Position numbers and translations under genes: made by a program
The notes under the pieces: model-generated
What the model was told of the DNA's origin: nothing
Seen by the model: the letters and a program-made list of their open reading frames with translations, nothing else
Databases searched by the model: none
Shown here: positions 37,051 to 47,164 of the stretch, in pieces
Layout: every line of letters starts with the position of its first letter
Position numbering within the stretch: position 1 is the stretch's first letter
From: Verrucomicrobiota bacterium
Lineage (GTDB): Bacteria; Verrucomicrobiota; Verrucomicrobiia; Verrucomicrobiales; DEV007
Direction: 5' to 3'
Assembly: GCA_963205275.1 (NCBI GenBank)
Contig: CAUJIH010000027.1
Location: 40,095 to 104,094, forward strand
Length of the DNA: 64,000 nucleotides

Positions 37051-37828
37051 TCCTTTATTTTACAAGAAGAGGATCCGTGGACTGCTGCGCGGCTTTCGCT
37101 CGTTTGATGACAAGACTGCGGAGGGATTTGAACGGTTTCAAGGGATCGCGCAGATGGTGGTCGTGCTGGCACATCCCGATGACGAGGTCTTTTGCTCCGG
37201 ATTGATCTGTGAGATGGTTCACGCAGGTGTTCGTGTACGCATTCTCTGCATGACCAAGGGTGAAGGTGGACCCTGTGGTGACTACTCCAGAGAGCAACTC
37301 GGGCATGTGAGGTCAGAGGAGATGAAGCGATCTTGCGAGACTCTAGGGGTGGAAGAGTTGATCTTTCTAGGGCATATCGATCCGGTGGGACAGAAATTCA
37401 AAGTCTATGCCCCCGATGTGTCTGTGGAAGAATTTGCGGATCAGCTTCGACCTCATTTGATGGATGCCGAACTCATCGTGAGTCACGGGAGCTCGGGGGA
37501 GTACTGGCATCCGGGACATATTCTAGTTCATCAGGCGGTATCGCTCTTTCTGGAGGGATATCCGACTGATCAGGGGCCTTCTTGGCTGAGCTTCTCTGCA
37601 CGTCGTCCGGATCATCCACTGCCGGATCTGGTCAATTGGGACGATCCAGCGTATCTGACTTTAGATGGGACTCGATATGAACGGATTCGGCGTCGATCAT
37701 TAAGTTGTCACAAGACTCAATTGGAACTTTTTTCCAAATTCGCCAGCGGCGATTATTCGGATTTTATTCGTTATACGGCTTTGGAGAATTATGCGCTGAA
37801 GCATCCAGGAGTGAGGCTTAGTGACTGA
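37013..37828 (+). CDS. PIG-L family N-acetylglucosaminyl deacetylase
   Basis: 271 aa. Zinc-dependent deacetylase of the LmbE/PIG-L family. The metal-site motif VLAHPDDEVFCSGL is near residue 48, and EGGPCGDYSREQLGHVRSEEM supplies the conserved Arg/Glu region. SHGSSGEYWHPGHILVHQAV carries the third histidine motif. As the last gene of the exopolysaccharide operon, overlapping the GT4 gene by 38 bp, it probably removes N-acetyl groups from an amino sugar of the polymer or a precursor (inference from context). Confidence 0.9.
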   Translation: MPLLQKIYQRFTDPLFYKKRIRGLLRGFRSFDDKTAEGFERFQGIAQMVVVLAHPDDEVFCSGLICEMVHAGVRVRILCMTKGEGGPCGDYSREQLGHVRSEEMKRSCETLGVEELIFLGHIDPVGQKFKVYAPDVSVEEFADQLRPHLMDAELIVSHGSSGEYWHPGHILVHQAVSLFLEGYPTDQGPSWLSFSARRPDHPLPDLVNWDDPAYLTLDGTRYERIRRRSLSCHKTQLELFSKFASGDYSDFIRYTALENYALKHPGVRLSD

Positions 37829-37880
37829 GGCTCGTTTCAGAATTTGATTGGCCGTGCGCAGTAAAATACTCAAATTGGTA

Positions 37881-38372
37881 TTACTTCCCGCTCGCAGTCG
37901 GAATGGGAGAAATGATGGGGTTGGACTCTGAAGGAGCAGGGATTTGGCTGTGGTGAATCCAGTAGGTGAGACCACTGATCGGACCTGATTCTACCTCGAT
38001 CTGGATCACGTCACCTTCTGAACGAAGTTCTCTGAGGGTGGAAACTCCTCGGAGTCGGCGAATTCCCGCTCCGCTCAGATCCGCATCTGCGCGCTCCCTA
38101 GGGGTCGGATGAGCGGTAAAAAACTGTCGGAGAGACTCGGGACTGCGTGCCAGATACAGTGGCCCGGCAGAGTCGTCGAAGAGAATCGAACTGCCTTCAG
38201 ACCGTGGGATTGGTTCAGGCAGACGTTGTTTGGCCGTCGCAATTCCCAAGCGTGTGGATGTATAAATTGCAACGCAGAAAAGCGCGACTCCGGCAATCTG
38301 CGCGGGCAGGATCAGCTTGCGCAGAAGATTGCCTGAGAGTGGAGGGGCTTGGGTGGGAGGATTCACGATCAA
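37881..38372 (-). CDS. Hypothetical single-pass membrane protein
   Basis: 163 aa, not recognised. An N-terminal membrane helix at about residues 20-41 (LILPAQIAGVALFCVAIYTS) precedes an extracytoplasmic domain of about 110 aa with SSILFDDSAGPLYLARSPES, a Leu/Arg-rich middle (AGIRRLRGVSTLRELRSEGD) and VESGPISGLTYWIHHSQIP. It begins 8 bp after the rhomboid stop, so it is likely co-transcribed with it. It could be a rhomboid substrate or partner, but that rests only on adjacency. Confidence 0.65.
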   Translation of the reverse strand: MIVNPPTQAPPLSGNLLRKLILPAQIAGVALFCVAIYTSTRLGIATAKQRLPEPIPRSEGSSILFDDSAGPLYLARSPESLRQFFTAHPTPRERADADLSGAGIRRLRGVSTLRELRSEGDVIQIEVESGPISGLTYWIHHSQIPAPSESNPIISPIPTASGK

Positions 38373-38380
38373 AAGGGAGT

Positions 38381-39265
38381 CTAATCGTTCCGGTCGAGTC
38401 GCTGTGCTAGATGGGCGCTGCCGCGCTCCAAAGTCTTTTTCTCCTCCTCGGTCAGGCTTTGGAAGCCGTATTCGTTAATCTTGTCGAGGATTGCATCTAT
38501 CTCGTGAGGCAGAGAGTTCCGCGATCTTCGGATCGGAGCGGTGCCCTGGACGGGGATAGCTGTTTTGGTTCTTCTTACTCGTGGTCGTCGATGTCCAGAG
38601 GTTCTTTCTCTTTCGTTATGCCAGCCGAGACGGATATATGCCCAGCCGAGTAGCATTCCACCGAAGTGCGCCATGACAGCGACTGGCGCTCCTCGGGAGA
38701 TGAGATCGCCTCCGAAAAGCGTGAGCGCATTGATCGCGAGAATCAGCCAACCGACCTGGCGCATCGACATATTCACGGGAATCAAAAAAAACAGGAGGAG
38801 TTGGATGCGCTGATACGGAACTAGTGCAACGACCGCGAATACGATGGCGAGAACGGAGCCGGAGGCTCCGATCACCATCGGATCGATTCCGAAAATCGCG
38901 CTCCAAGTCAATTGAAAAGCCCCTGCCACCAGTCCGCCGATCAGATAGATGGCGAGAACGTGCTTCGGAGCAACCAATCGGAGAAGAAGATCTCCGAGAA
39001 AATACAGGCCGATCATGTTCGCGATCAGATGCCAGAGGCTGGCGTGAACGAACTGGTAAGTAATCGGCGTCCAGAGATGGAATGCCCGTAGTTCCGAGAG
39101 CGACAGGCCCAAAAAGGTGCGGGTCGGGTTATAGAAAAGAAGATTGTTCAGAATGTAAACCGTCACATTTAATGCGATCAGGCGTGTGACGATGCTCCAG
39201 GAAGCCGGTCCTCGGCGAGGGGACTGGTCTTTCTTTAAGTAGTCGCGATAGTAGAGGCTCATCAC
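38381..39265 (-). CDS. Rhomboid family intramembrane serine protease
   Basis: 294 aa with six predicted membrane helices. The catalytic features are intact: WHLIANMIGLYFLGD (conserved His/Asn oxyanion helix), GASGSVLAIVFA (catalytic Ser in GxSG) and MAHFGGMLLGWAY (catalytic His). A basic linker (about residues 220-250, RERTSGHRRPRVRRTK) leads to a cytoplasmic C-terminal region with EYGFQSLTEEEKKTLERGS, a tail seen in many PVC and Bacteroidetes rhomboids. It cleaves membrane-protein substrates within the bilayer; the substrate is unknown. Followed by a small membrane protein gene. Confidence 0.92.
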   Translation of the reverse strand: MMSLYYRDYLKKDQSPRRGPASWSIVTRLIALNVTVYILNNLLFYNPTRTFLGLSLSELRAFHLWTPITYQFVHASLWHLIANMIGLYFLGDLLLRLVAPKHVLAIYLIGGLVAGAFQLTWSAIFGIDPMVIGASGSVLAIVFAVVALVPYQRIQLLLFFLIPVNMSMRQVGWLILAINALTLFGGDLISRGAPVAVMAHFGGMLLGWAYIRLGWHNERERTSGHRRPRVRRTKTAIPVQGTAPIRRSRNSLPHEIDAILDKINEYGFQSLTEEEKKTLERGSAHLAQRLDRND

Positions 39266-39400
39266 TAAAAATAGGATCGGAATACGATGAGAGGGAGTTT
39301 CGCCGCTTCAGATCGTTTCGGCAAGAGTTCGCTCATCGAAATACGGAAGATGGATGGGCTGACTAATTTCGGTTGCGGATTCTTTCAGATCGATTCTACA

Positions 39401-40639
39401 ATGAGACGTATGCGCACCGTCATTCCCGCCATCCTGATCCTCGCCGCTAGCATGTGGGCGATTCATCCTGACGTGCTCGCCGGGGAAGCTCCTCGAGCGA
39501 CGCTTCAAAAGCTCTATCCGGATCTTGCTGTGGAAAGGCCTGTCAGTCTGCAGGTGTCGCCCGACGGGACGAATCGCCGATTTCTCGTGCAGCAAACGGG
39601 AAAGATACTGATCCTTCCCAAGGAGGAAGCGGCAACAGAGGCGAAGGTCTTTCTCGATTTAACGTCTTCGATTCAGGTGGAAAAAGATTTCGAAGAGGGT
39701 TTTCTGGGGCTGGCCTTTCATCCGAAGTATCAGGAAAACGGGCGCTTTTATGTCACCTTTTCACGGCAAGGTCCGAAGCGGCTGGTTCTGGCGGAATATC
39801 GAGTGTCGACATCGAATCCGGATGTAGCTGATCCGACGAGCGAGCGCATACTGCTGGAGGTGCAGGAGCCGGAGTGGAATCACAATTCGGGCTTCCTGCT
39901 TTTTGGACATGAGGACGGGATGCTCTATCTCTGCGTCGGAGATGGCGGCCTGAAGAATGGCGTATTTCTCCTAGCTCCCAAGCTGACAAGCTGGTGCGGG
40001 AAGGTGCTGCGCATCGACGTGGATAAGCGCACGGGCAAACGAGAATACGGAATCCCCGAAGATAACCCCTTCGTGTTCACTCCGAACGCTGCTCCAGAAA
40101 TCTGGGCGTATGGTCTACGCAATCCTTGGGGAGGAGGCATCGATCCCGAGACGGGACTCTTCTTTCTTGCAGATGTGGGGCAGGATCTCTATGAGGAAAT
40201 CAATCTGATCGAAAAAGGTCGGAATTACGGATGGAACTACCGGGAGGGACTGCACGAATTTCCAGGGCGACGGGCGCTGCTGACATCTCTCGGGATGGAA
40301 GCGCAGACTGAACCTAAGAAGGATATTGTGCTCACTGATCCGATTTTAGAATACAATCGTGCGGAGGGACTCAGCATTACGGGAGGCTATGTCTATCGCG
40401 GAAAGGCAATTCCCGCCCTGACTGGCATGTTCCTCTACGGAGACTGGCGATTTGGGAATCTGTGGGCTTTAGAGTATGACAGTGATCAGAAGCAGGTGAC
40501 GGCGAATCATGTGATCGAGAAGCCTGCTGATCCGGCGAATCCGACGGTGCAGCCAACGGGCATTTGGCCAGATGAGAATGGGGAGCCGATGTATCTCGAT
40601 TGGAGAGGTGCGATTTTTCGCCTAGTGCCAGCAGAGTGA
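39401..40639 (+). CDS. PQQ-dependent sugar dehydrogenase-like protein (GSDH family), exported
   Basis: The ORF track starts at 39287, but the ATG at 39401 gives a signal peptide (MRRMRTVIPAILILAASMWA) and a 412-aa product. The rest is a six-bladed beta-propeller of the GSDH/HHIP-like family: LQVSPDGTNRRFLVQQTGKI, GFLGLAFHPKYQENGRFYV, VGDGGLKNG, WAYGLRNPWGGGIDPETG, ADVGQDLYEEINLIEKGRN and GYVYRGKAIPALTGMFLYGD. Members oxidise sugars in the periplasm with PQQ. No PQQ biosynthesis gene is in the window, so the cofactor and substrate are uncertain. Monocistronic. Confidence 0.88.
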   Translation: MRRMRTVIPAILILAASMWAIHPDVLAGEAPRATLQKLYPDLAVERPVSLQVSPDGTNRRFLVQQTGKILILPKEEAATEAKVFLDLTSSIQVEKDFEEGFLGLAFHPKYQENGRFYVTFSRQGPKRLVLAEYRVSTSNPDVADPTSERILLEVQEPEWNHNSGFLLFGHEDGMLYLCVGDGGLKNGVFLLAPKLTSWCGKVLRIDVDKRTGKREYGIPEDNPFVFTPNAAPEIWAYGLRNPWGGGIDPETGLFFLADVGQDLYEEINLIEKGRNYGWNYREGLHEFPGRRALLTSLGMEAQTEPKKDIVLTDPILEYNRAEGLSITGGYVYRGKAIPALTGMFLYGDWRFGNLWALEYDSDQKQVTANHVIEKPADPANPTVQPTGIWPDENGEPMYLDWRGAIFRLVPAE

Positions 40640-40670
40640 GACGTGGGAAGGAATCATCGTCTGAGAGAAT

Positions 40671-41909
40671 ATGGCGACGGGAATAATGCCCTCTAGCATC
40701 TTGAGTTTCATCCGTAGAAGTCTGGTTGCGCAGATCGTGATTGGTCTGATCTTGGGAATTCTGTTGGCAGCAATTTTCCCCGCAGCGGCTCGCAGCGTAG
40801 GACTGCTGGGGGAATTGTTCGTGAGTGCGCTCAAGGCGGTGGCTCCAATACTGGTGTTAGTGCTGGTCGCGGCGGCGATCGCGAATCATCAACGCGGACA
40901 CAAAGCGCATCTAGGACCGATTCTAGCTCTGTATTTAATCGGAACTTTTCTCTCGGCGGTGATTGCGGTGGCGGCGAGCTTTCTTTTCCCTGCGGATATT
41001 GTTCTCCAAGTGGCTGAGGGAGAGATGAAGACCCCAGGGGGAATTGGGGTGGTAGTAAAGAATCTGCTTCTGAATGTGGTTGATAATCCGATCCGTGCGC
41101 TTGGTTCTGCGAATTATATCGGTATTCTGGCGTGGGCTGTTGGACTCGGGATCGCGCTCCGCCACGCATCGGAGACGACCAAGGTGCTCTTGCGTGATTT
41201 TTCAGATGCGGTGACGTATTTGGTACAAGTCGTCATCCGAACGGCACCTGTGGGGATTTTCGGACTCGTGTCGGCGACCATTGCAGAGACGGGATTCGGA
41301 GTGCTCTGGGGATACGCGCACCTGCTGGGGCTGCTGCTTGGTGCCATGCTGATCGTCGCGATGGTGTTGAATCCTCTGATGGTCTGGTTCTGCACTCGTC
41401 AGAATCCGTATCCTCTGGTTTTTACTTGCTTACGAGAATCGGGCATTACAGCCTTTTTCATGCGTAGCTCGGCAGCGAATATTCCGGTGAATTTGCGCCT
41501 ATGCGATAAGTTGGGCCTCAATCCTGAGACCTATTCCATCACGATCCCTCTCGGAGCTACGATCAATATGGCCGGAGCGGCGATTACGATCACGGTGATG
41601 GCGCTAGCTGCCGTTCACACGCTGGGCATTTCAGTCGATTTTCTTTCTGCCGCCCTACTGAGCGTCGTCGCGGCGATCTGTGCGTGTGGTGCATCAGGTG
41701 TGGCGGGAGGATCATTGCTATTGATTCCGCTCGCGTGCAGCCTGTTCGGAATCGGGAATGATCTGGCGATGCAGGTTGTCGGAGTGGGCTTTATTATCGG
41801 TGTGATTCAGGATTCTGCGGAGACTGCTCTGAATTCATCGACAGACGTGCTATTCACCGCCGCCGGTTCCCGATGGGCGGAACGACGCAAGGGTGAGAGT
41901 CACATGTGA
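40671..41909 (+). CDS. sstT: Serine/threonine:Na+ symporter SstT
   Basis: 412 aa, standard length, of the dicarboxylate/amino acid:cation symporter (DAACS) family. Eight membrane helices and two re-entrant loops are expected. Family blocks seen: [57 protein letters not shown] (substrate hairpin), [19 protein letters not shown] and the C-terminal [40 protein letters not shown]. It imports serine and threonine with Na+. It lies 31 bp after the sugar dehydrogenase-like gene. About 180 bp of convergent spacer follow with no further gene seen. Confidence 0.93.
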   Translation: MATGIMPSSILSFIRRSLVAQIVIGLILGILLAAIFPAAARSVGLLGELFVSALKAVAPILVLVLVAAAIANHQRGHKAHLGPILALYLIGTFLSAVIAVAASFLFPADIVLQVAEGEMKTPGGIGVVVKNLLLNVVDNPIRALGSANYIGILAWAVGLGIALRHASETTKVLLRDFSDAVTYLVQVVIRTAPVGIFGLVSATIAETGFGVLWGYAHLLGLLLGAMLIVAMVLNPLMVWFCTRQNPYPLVFTCLRESGITAFFMRSSAANIPVNLRLCDKLGLNPETYSITIPLGATINMAGAAITITVMALAAVHTLGISVDFLSAALLSVVAAICACGASGVAGGSLLLIPLACSLFGIGNDLAMQVVGVGFIIGVIQDSAETALNSSTDVLFTAAGSRWAERRKGESHM

Positions 41910-42093
41910 AGCTCAGATGTTCGCTGTTATCTCCCTTGCTGAAATTTTCTCAGTTCAGTCCGGGAAAATGGGGGTAGATGTCAACACATCGGCAGCGATG
42001 TTGAGCGAATCGAGCACTCTCTCGTTTCCCGAACAGCGGACTTCCGCCTCTTCGAAGCCGACCTTCGGTGGACTCATAGCGAAGGGCGCTGGG

Positions 42094-43347
42094 TTAATGT
42101 GTTTTCAGACTTGTCGTCGGATTCGCAGAACGATTCCGGATACAGAAGAGATGGGATTCGCCACGCAGAAAGAGGTCGTTTTCATAGACTGCAGGAGAAG
42201 CAGAGACTTTTTCTCCGAGAGGTGACTGGGCGACGAGATCAAACGTCCTGCCCGGACGGACGACGGAGACGATTCCTTCATCCGAAACGTAGTAAACGAG
42301 TCCGTTCGCTGTCAGCAGAGAGGCGCTATGGCTGCCGGGTAGACGCTCGCGCCACAGGCGCTCTCCTGTTTTTGCTACGAAACAACTGCTCACGCCATTA
42401 TCGGCCACGACGACGAAGTAATCTCCGACCGAAATCGGACTGGGAACGTAGGCAGCTCCCACAGTTTCACGCCAGGCGATGTGAGTGCTGGTGATGTCAC
42501 CGCGCCCGTCTGGACGGATGGCTAGAAGATGTCGCTCCGGAAAGCCGCAGGTTAGGAAGAGCAGATTGGCTTTATTATTATATACCAAGGATGCGACGAA
42601 CTGCTCAGTCGGACCTTTCATCGTCCAGATCGAGGCTCCGGTATCGGGATCGTACGAGGCTACGGACAAGCTGCCAGAGAGAATCATCTGAGGCTGTCCG
42701 TCGATCACGCGAATGAGAGGCGTGCAGTAACTGCGCGTTTTGTTCGGGCGATCCGTCTTCCAGATCGTCCTCCCCGTCGTTTGATCCAGCGCTACTAAGT
42801 AGGCGTCGCCATCGTGATCTCCATTCACGAGAACCTTTCCATTCCAGAGAACAGGACTCGAGCAATAGCCATGTCGACTGGAGAATACTCCCGGTCGCGA
42901 TTCCCAGAGTTTTTCACCGGTGAAATCGTAGGCAGCGATGAACATCTGGTCTTGATCGAGAAAACTCACGAAGACTCGGGTCCCGTCAGTGGCTGGAGTG
43001 CTTGACGCATGGCTGTTGAGCCGATGCAGGTCTTCCAGCGGACTGCTCAAAACTACACGACTCCAGAGAATTTTTCCGCTCACCCGGTCCAGAGAAAGAA
43101 GAACTCGGTTATCAGCTTCAGCCGTCACGAGGAAGATCCGATCCTCCCAGATGATCGGGGAGGCGTGACCGATTCCGGGAATCTCGGTTTTCCAAACGGT
43201 ATCAGTCGCGAGATTGAATGCGACCGGAAACTGCGGGGCATCGAGCACCGATCCGTCGCCACGTGGACCTCGCCATTCAGGCCAGTTCTCTGCGGATACG
43301 AGCGAGAAGGTTAAGAGTGGAATGAGGGCAGCGCAGGGTAGCTTCAT
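42094..43347 (-). CDS. PQQ-like beta-propeller repeat protein, exported
   Basis: The ORF track starts at a TTG (43383); the ATG at 43347 begins a signal peptide (MKLPCAALIPLLTFSLVSAE) and yields 417 aa. It is made of PQQ-enzyme-type WD-like blades: NWPEWRGPRGDG, GKILWSRVVLSSPLEDLH, DFTGEKLWESRPGVF, DQTTGRTIWKTDRPNKTRS and AKTGERLWRERLPGS. Such proteins in Planctomycetes and Verrucomicrobia are exported and mostly of unknown function; they need not bind PQQ. It lies 49 bp downstream of the heme-binding protein gene on the same strand, so the two may be an operon. Confidence 0.85.
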   Translation of the reverse strand: MKLPCAALIPLLTFSLVSAENWPEWRGPRGDGSVLDAPQFPVAFNLATDTVWKTEIPGIGHASPIIWEDRIFLVTAEADNRVLLSLDRVSGKILWSRVVLSSPLEDLHRLNSHASSTPATDGTRVFVSFLDQDQMFIAAYDFTGEKLWESRPGVFSSRHGYCSSPVLWNGKVLVNGDHDGDAYLVALDQTTGRTIWKTDRPNKTRSYCTPLIRVIDGQPQMILSGSLSVASYDPDTGASIWTMKGPTEQFVASLVYNNKANLLFLTCGFPERHLLAIRPDGRGDITSTHIAWRETVGAAYVPSPISVGDYFVVVADNGVSSCFVAKTGERLWRERLPGSHSASLLTANGLVYYVSDEGIVSVVRPGRTFDLVAQSPLGEKVSASPAVYENDLFLRGESHLFCIRNRSANPTTSLKTH

Positions 43348-43396
43348 GACGGGAGCAGACAAAACGGAGAGCAAGCCTCGCAAATTTGGCGAGAAT

Positions 43397-46009
43397 TCAC
43401 TCCTTCTTGTTTGCCATCAGAAATGCCAAGAGGTCGCGGAATTCTCTGATCGTAAGATTCGCCGGGAGTCCGGTAGGCATCAGAGATGTCTGTAGCTCAG
43501 TGCGCGATGCGATTTCGGTCTCTGGATGATTGAATTCCTGACCGGTGAGGCTGCGGAAGACGTCGACATTCGACGAGCGCAGAAGGATCGCGATGAATTC
43601 GTCCCCGTTTGTCAGCTTCACTTGGCTGGGAAAGAATTGGGGCGCGACCTCAGCCTGTGGATCGAGAATGGAATGCAGAATCGCTTCGCGAGTGCCTTGC
43701 TGTCCGACGAGACTGAGATCGGGGCCGAGTACGACTCCACGGCCATCATTCCGGTGGCAGGTGGCGCAGAGTGCGAGACGGGGATGGAAAAAGAGACGGC
43801 GTCCGGTTTCGAGATCGGGCTTTCCGGGAGCTTTGTCGAGGAGGGTCAACCAGGCCGCAGTGTCGGTGTAAGCAGGGCGGTCCGCAGCGAGCAACGCGGG
43901 ATCGAGGGCTGCATCGACGAGTTCTTTGGCCCCGGAATCGCGCTGAGCCAGATCGGTGAGAGCTTTCTTTTGAGCATCATTCAGAGCCACCCCGCGCAGA
44001 GCGCGTAAAGCCTCGTCACGTACGATTGCAGGGGAGTTGGCATCCGTGGCGAGTCGGAGGAAAAGTGCGTGGTGCTCAGGCATGGTGGAGGCGGCGAGGC
44101 CGTCGATGGCGTCGGCTCGCAGTTTGGCATCGTGAGTAGAATTTTCGGCAATGTCGGCGAGTGCCTTTTTCGCTACGTCGCTATCCTGTGCGGTCAGGGT
44201 ATGGACGACTTCTTCGGAAAGAAGTGGATCGCCTTTCCCGAATAAATCCATGAGAACGGGGACGGTCAGCCCTTTGCCCTTGGGTGGGGCGAGTCTCAGA
44301 GAGTAGCTCTTGATGCGCAGGGGAGTTTCGGGATCCAGGATTTTTTCTGTGAGCAAGGTAGGATTGGTCACTCCCGCTCCCGGTTCGCCGCGCAGGGTGT
44401 TGGAGGCAGCGAGTCCGGCCTCGAAGAGGCGGAAATTCAGTTTCGGATCGCCCAGTGTTTTTTCCATGTGAGCGGTGAACTCCGTGAGGACACCATCGGC
44501 GATCCAGCGCAGGCACTCGAATTGAATCTCCGGATCGGGATCGTCGATCAGGGCGCGGACCCACTTGCTTTCTCCTAGCCCATTCCGACGCAGAGCGACG
44601 AAGGCGGTGATCCGTTTCTCAATGGGAAGCGCACGCAGAGATTCAGGTGTCCAGCTATTTCCGATTCGAGCGAGGGCGGTCAGGGCCGCATCTGCGATGT
44701 AGTGGTCATCTGACAGGGTTAGGTCGAAGAGTTGACCCTCTTCCATTTTGACTTTTCCGCTGCGTAAGCCGTCAGCCAAACGCGAGGCGTCGTTTGGCTC
44801 GTCGATGTCCTTTTTCATCCAGTCCGCGACCCCTGGATCGATCTCAAGTTTCCACAGGCGTCCCCGCTGATGAACAGGATAGGAGCTGAAAACCCAATCA
44901 TTGACATAGAAAGCGCCGTCCGGTCCCTTTGCCGCTACGGTAGGACGAAAGAACTCGTTACCTTCGACGATGGTGATACGTTCGGATTGATAGCTCGCAC
45001 CTTTGCGATGCAGCGGATAGTAGTCGATTCGGTGATCGCTCCAGGAGGGGACTAACACGCCGCCGCCCAGTTCCAGCACGGCGCAGGGGCCTTCGCAACT
45101 GGAGTGAATCATGCCCAGTGTCCCGCGCAGTTCACCGTTCCACGCGACGAAGGGATGAATAGGAGAGCTTCCATAGACCCACTGAAATCCGTAGTCTGCT
45201 CCTTCGACCACCTCGAGCAGGCGACACGGAGGACGACTGCCGGGGTCGTTGTCTGCGGTGAAGATTTCCCCGTAGCGATTGACGTGGATACCGAAAGGAT
45301 TCCAGAATCCACGGGCGATACGACGCATATTTTTTCCATCCGCAGAGCAGCGAAAAACACCGCCTTCACCGCGTCCGGATTCTTTTGATCCATCGACCGA
45401 GGTGAGCGTCCAGTCATTTCCAAAGTTTTCTCCGAGAGAAAAAACTAAGTCTCCGTCCGGATGCCAGGCCATGCCGCTCAGCCCATTGTGCGGATAATCG
45501 GAAATAGTGTCGAGGCTGGCGAGCGTTTCTTCCTTATCCGCGACTCCGTCACCGTCCGTGTCTTTGATCCGCAGAATCCGCCCTCGTTCGGTCAGATAAA
45601 CCCATCCATCACGCCCGTGCAACAGTTGCATGGTCATGGTCGTGCGATTGTAGAAAACGCGACGATTTTTACCGAAGGCATCGAAGACTAGGATCTCGTC
45701 GTGTTGAGGGCCCGTGTAGCCTTGCGGACGCTGATGAGTATGGCTGGAGATGGTGTAAATGCTGCCGTCTGCGGCGATTCCGATGCCGGTGGGAGTCACG
45801 ATGTCTGGATGCTCTACGAGCAGGGTCAGCTTCACGCCGGGCAGGGGAGTCTGGATGCTCGGAGATAGATCTTCCGGGACGATGGGAGCGGCGGGGGCTG
45901 GCTTGGGAGGAGCGACGGGCGCTTTGGGGGAATCGGCGTGGATGGTGGCGAGGCAAGTTACGCTATAAAGGAACAGGCCGGGACAGATTAGGCGATGAAG
46001 TCGGGTCAT
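43397..46009 (-). CDS. PVC-type heme-binding CxxCH protein (beta-propeller + HEAT + cytochrome c)
   Basis: Among candidate starts I chose the ATG at 46009. It has GGAAAG just upstream and begins a signal peptide (MTRLHRLICPGLFLYSVTCL), giving 870 aa. A proline-rich linker is followed by a GSDH-like six-bladed propeller (ITPTGIGIAADGSIYTISS-like; NPFGIHVNRYGEIFTADND). HEAT-like repeats come next (ALTALARIGNSWTPESLRAL onward), and a C-terminal c-type cytochrome domain has a single CxxCH (LALCATCHRNDGRG) and distal Met region. This fusion is characteristic of PVC bacteria and probably transfers electrons in the periplasm during oxidation of an unknown substrate. Confidence 0.88.
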   Translation of the reverse strand: MTRLHRLICPGLFLYSVTCLATIHADSPKAPVAPPKPAPAAPIVPEDLSPSIQTPLPGVKLTLLVEHPDIVTPTGIGIAADGSIYTISSHTHQRPQGYTGPQHDEILVFDAFGKNRRVFYNRTTMTMQLLHGRDGWVYLTERGRILRIKDTDGDGVADKEETLASLDTISDYPHNGLSGMAWHPDGDLVFSLGENFGNDWTLTSVDGSKESGRGEGGVFRCSADGKNMRRIARGFWNPFGIHVNRYGEIFTADNDPGSRPPCRLLEVVEGADYGFQWVYGSSPIHPFVAWNGELRGTLGMIHSSCEGPCAVLELGGGVLVPSWSDHRIDYYPLHRKGASYQSERITIVEGNEFFRPTVAAKGPDGAFYVNDWVFSSYPVHQRGRLWKLEIDPGVADWMKKDIDEPNDASRLADGLRSGKVKMEEGQLFDLTLSDDHYIADAALTALARIGNSWTPESLRALPIEKRITAFVALRRNGLGESKWVRALIDDPDPEIQFECLRWIADGVLTEFTAHMEKTLGDPKLNFRLFEAGLAASNTLRGEPGAGVTNPTLLTEKILDPETPLRIKSYSLRLAPPKGKGLTVPVLMDLFGKGDPLLSEEVVHTLTAQDSDVAKKALADIAENSTHDAKLRADAIDGLAASTMPEHHALFLRLATDANSPAIVRDEALRALRGVALNDAQKKALTDLAQRDSGAKELVDAALDPALLAADRPAYTDTAAWLTLLDKAPGKPDLETGRRLFFHPRLALCATCHRNDGRGVVLGPDLSLVGQQGTREAILHSILDPQAEVAPQFFPSQVKLTNGDEFIAILLRSSNVDVFRSLTGQEFNHPETEIASRTELQTSLMPTGLPANLTIREFRDLLAFLMANKKE

Positions 46010-46528
46010 GACTTTCCGGGGGGAATCGAGTGAGAGAGTTACAGACATGAGATTGCGGGAAAGGCGCCTGCGTGTCAAACCAGTGTCAAAGCGCAGATAC
46101 GGGATGCCACGTGAGTTCTGGGCGTCGCCCGCAGATTTACTCCCTTTCGCTTGCCCGGATGGCACTGGGGAATGATTATCTTGGACTTCATGGAAAACTT
46201 TCGCCCCTCCAGGGGCGTCCTATCCAGTCGCGATCTGGCAGTCGAGAATGCGGTGAACGCAAAGCTCTCGCTCTGCGTTGCAGAGTTCACAGAAAGCGAT
46301 AAAGTGATCCCCTGTGCCCCATCGCAAAGGCGAGACAGTTCGGACGGTTTTCACCGCGTTGCGGTCCAGATAGACGAGCCTGACTCGGATGCCACGACTG
46401 ATCCCGATGGAGACTCGTTCGAGGAATTTTCTCGATACTGGTGCGGGTGGATCGGGGAGACGGGGGCGGTGCGGATCATAAGGGGCGCGGTCAAAGCCTC
46501 CACTTTGCTACACTCTTTACTGTTGGGA
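46010..46528. other. Intergenic region without a recognised gene
   Basis: About 520 bp between the heme-binding protein gene and the DUF2442 gene. ORFs here (46072-46302 plus, 46075-46290 minus, 46151-46621 plus) show no family similarity. The last one runs antisense through the DUF2442 gene. A 7-bp hairpin CGCCCCTccAGGGGCG lies at 46202-46217. The stretch could be eroded coding DNA, but I recognise no parent. Confidence 0.5.
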
Positions 46529-47021
<493 letters not shown>

Positions 47022-47164
47022 GAATGGACTGTAATTGATGACCAAGGCGTGGCGATCTCTTTCTTGTCACAGGTCATGCGTGAGGCACGGCTTCGACAGA
47101 CAGAATTCCCGTCACTTCTGCATTTTGCATTCTGATTTTCCCGCCATCGGCGGCTACCGATCAT

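Noticed and set aside
41893-42225. 110-aa plus-strand ORF after sstT
   Set aside because: Overlaps sstT and runs antisense into the PQQ-like gene; no recognised features.
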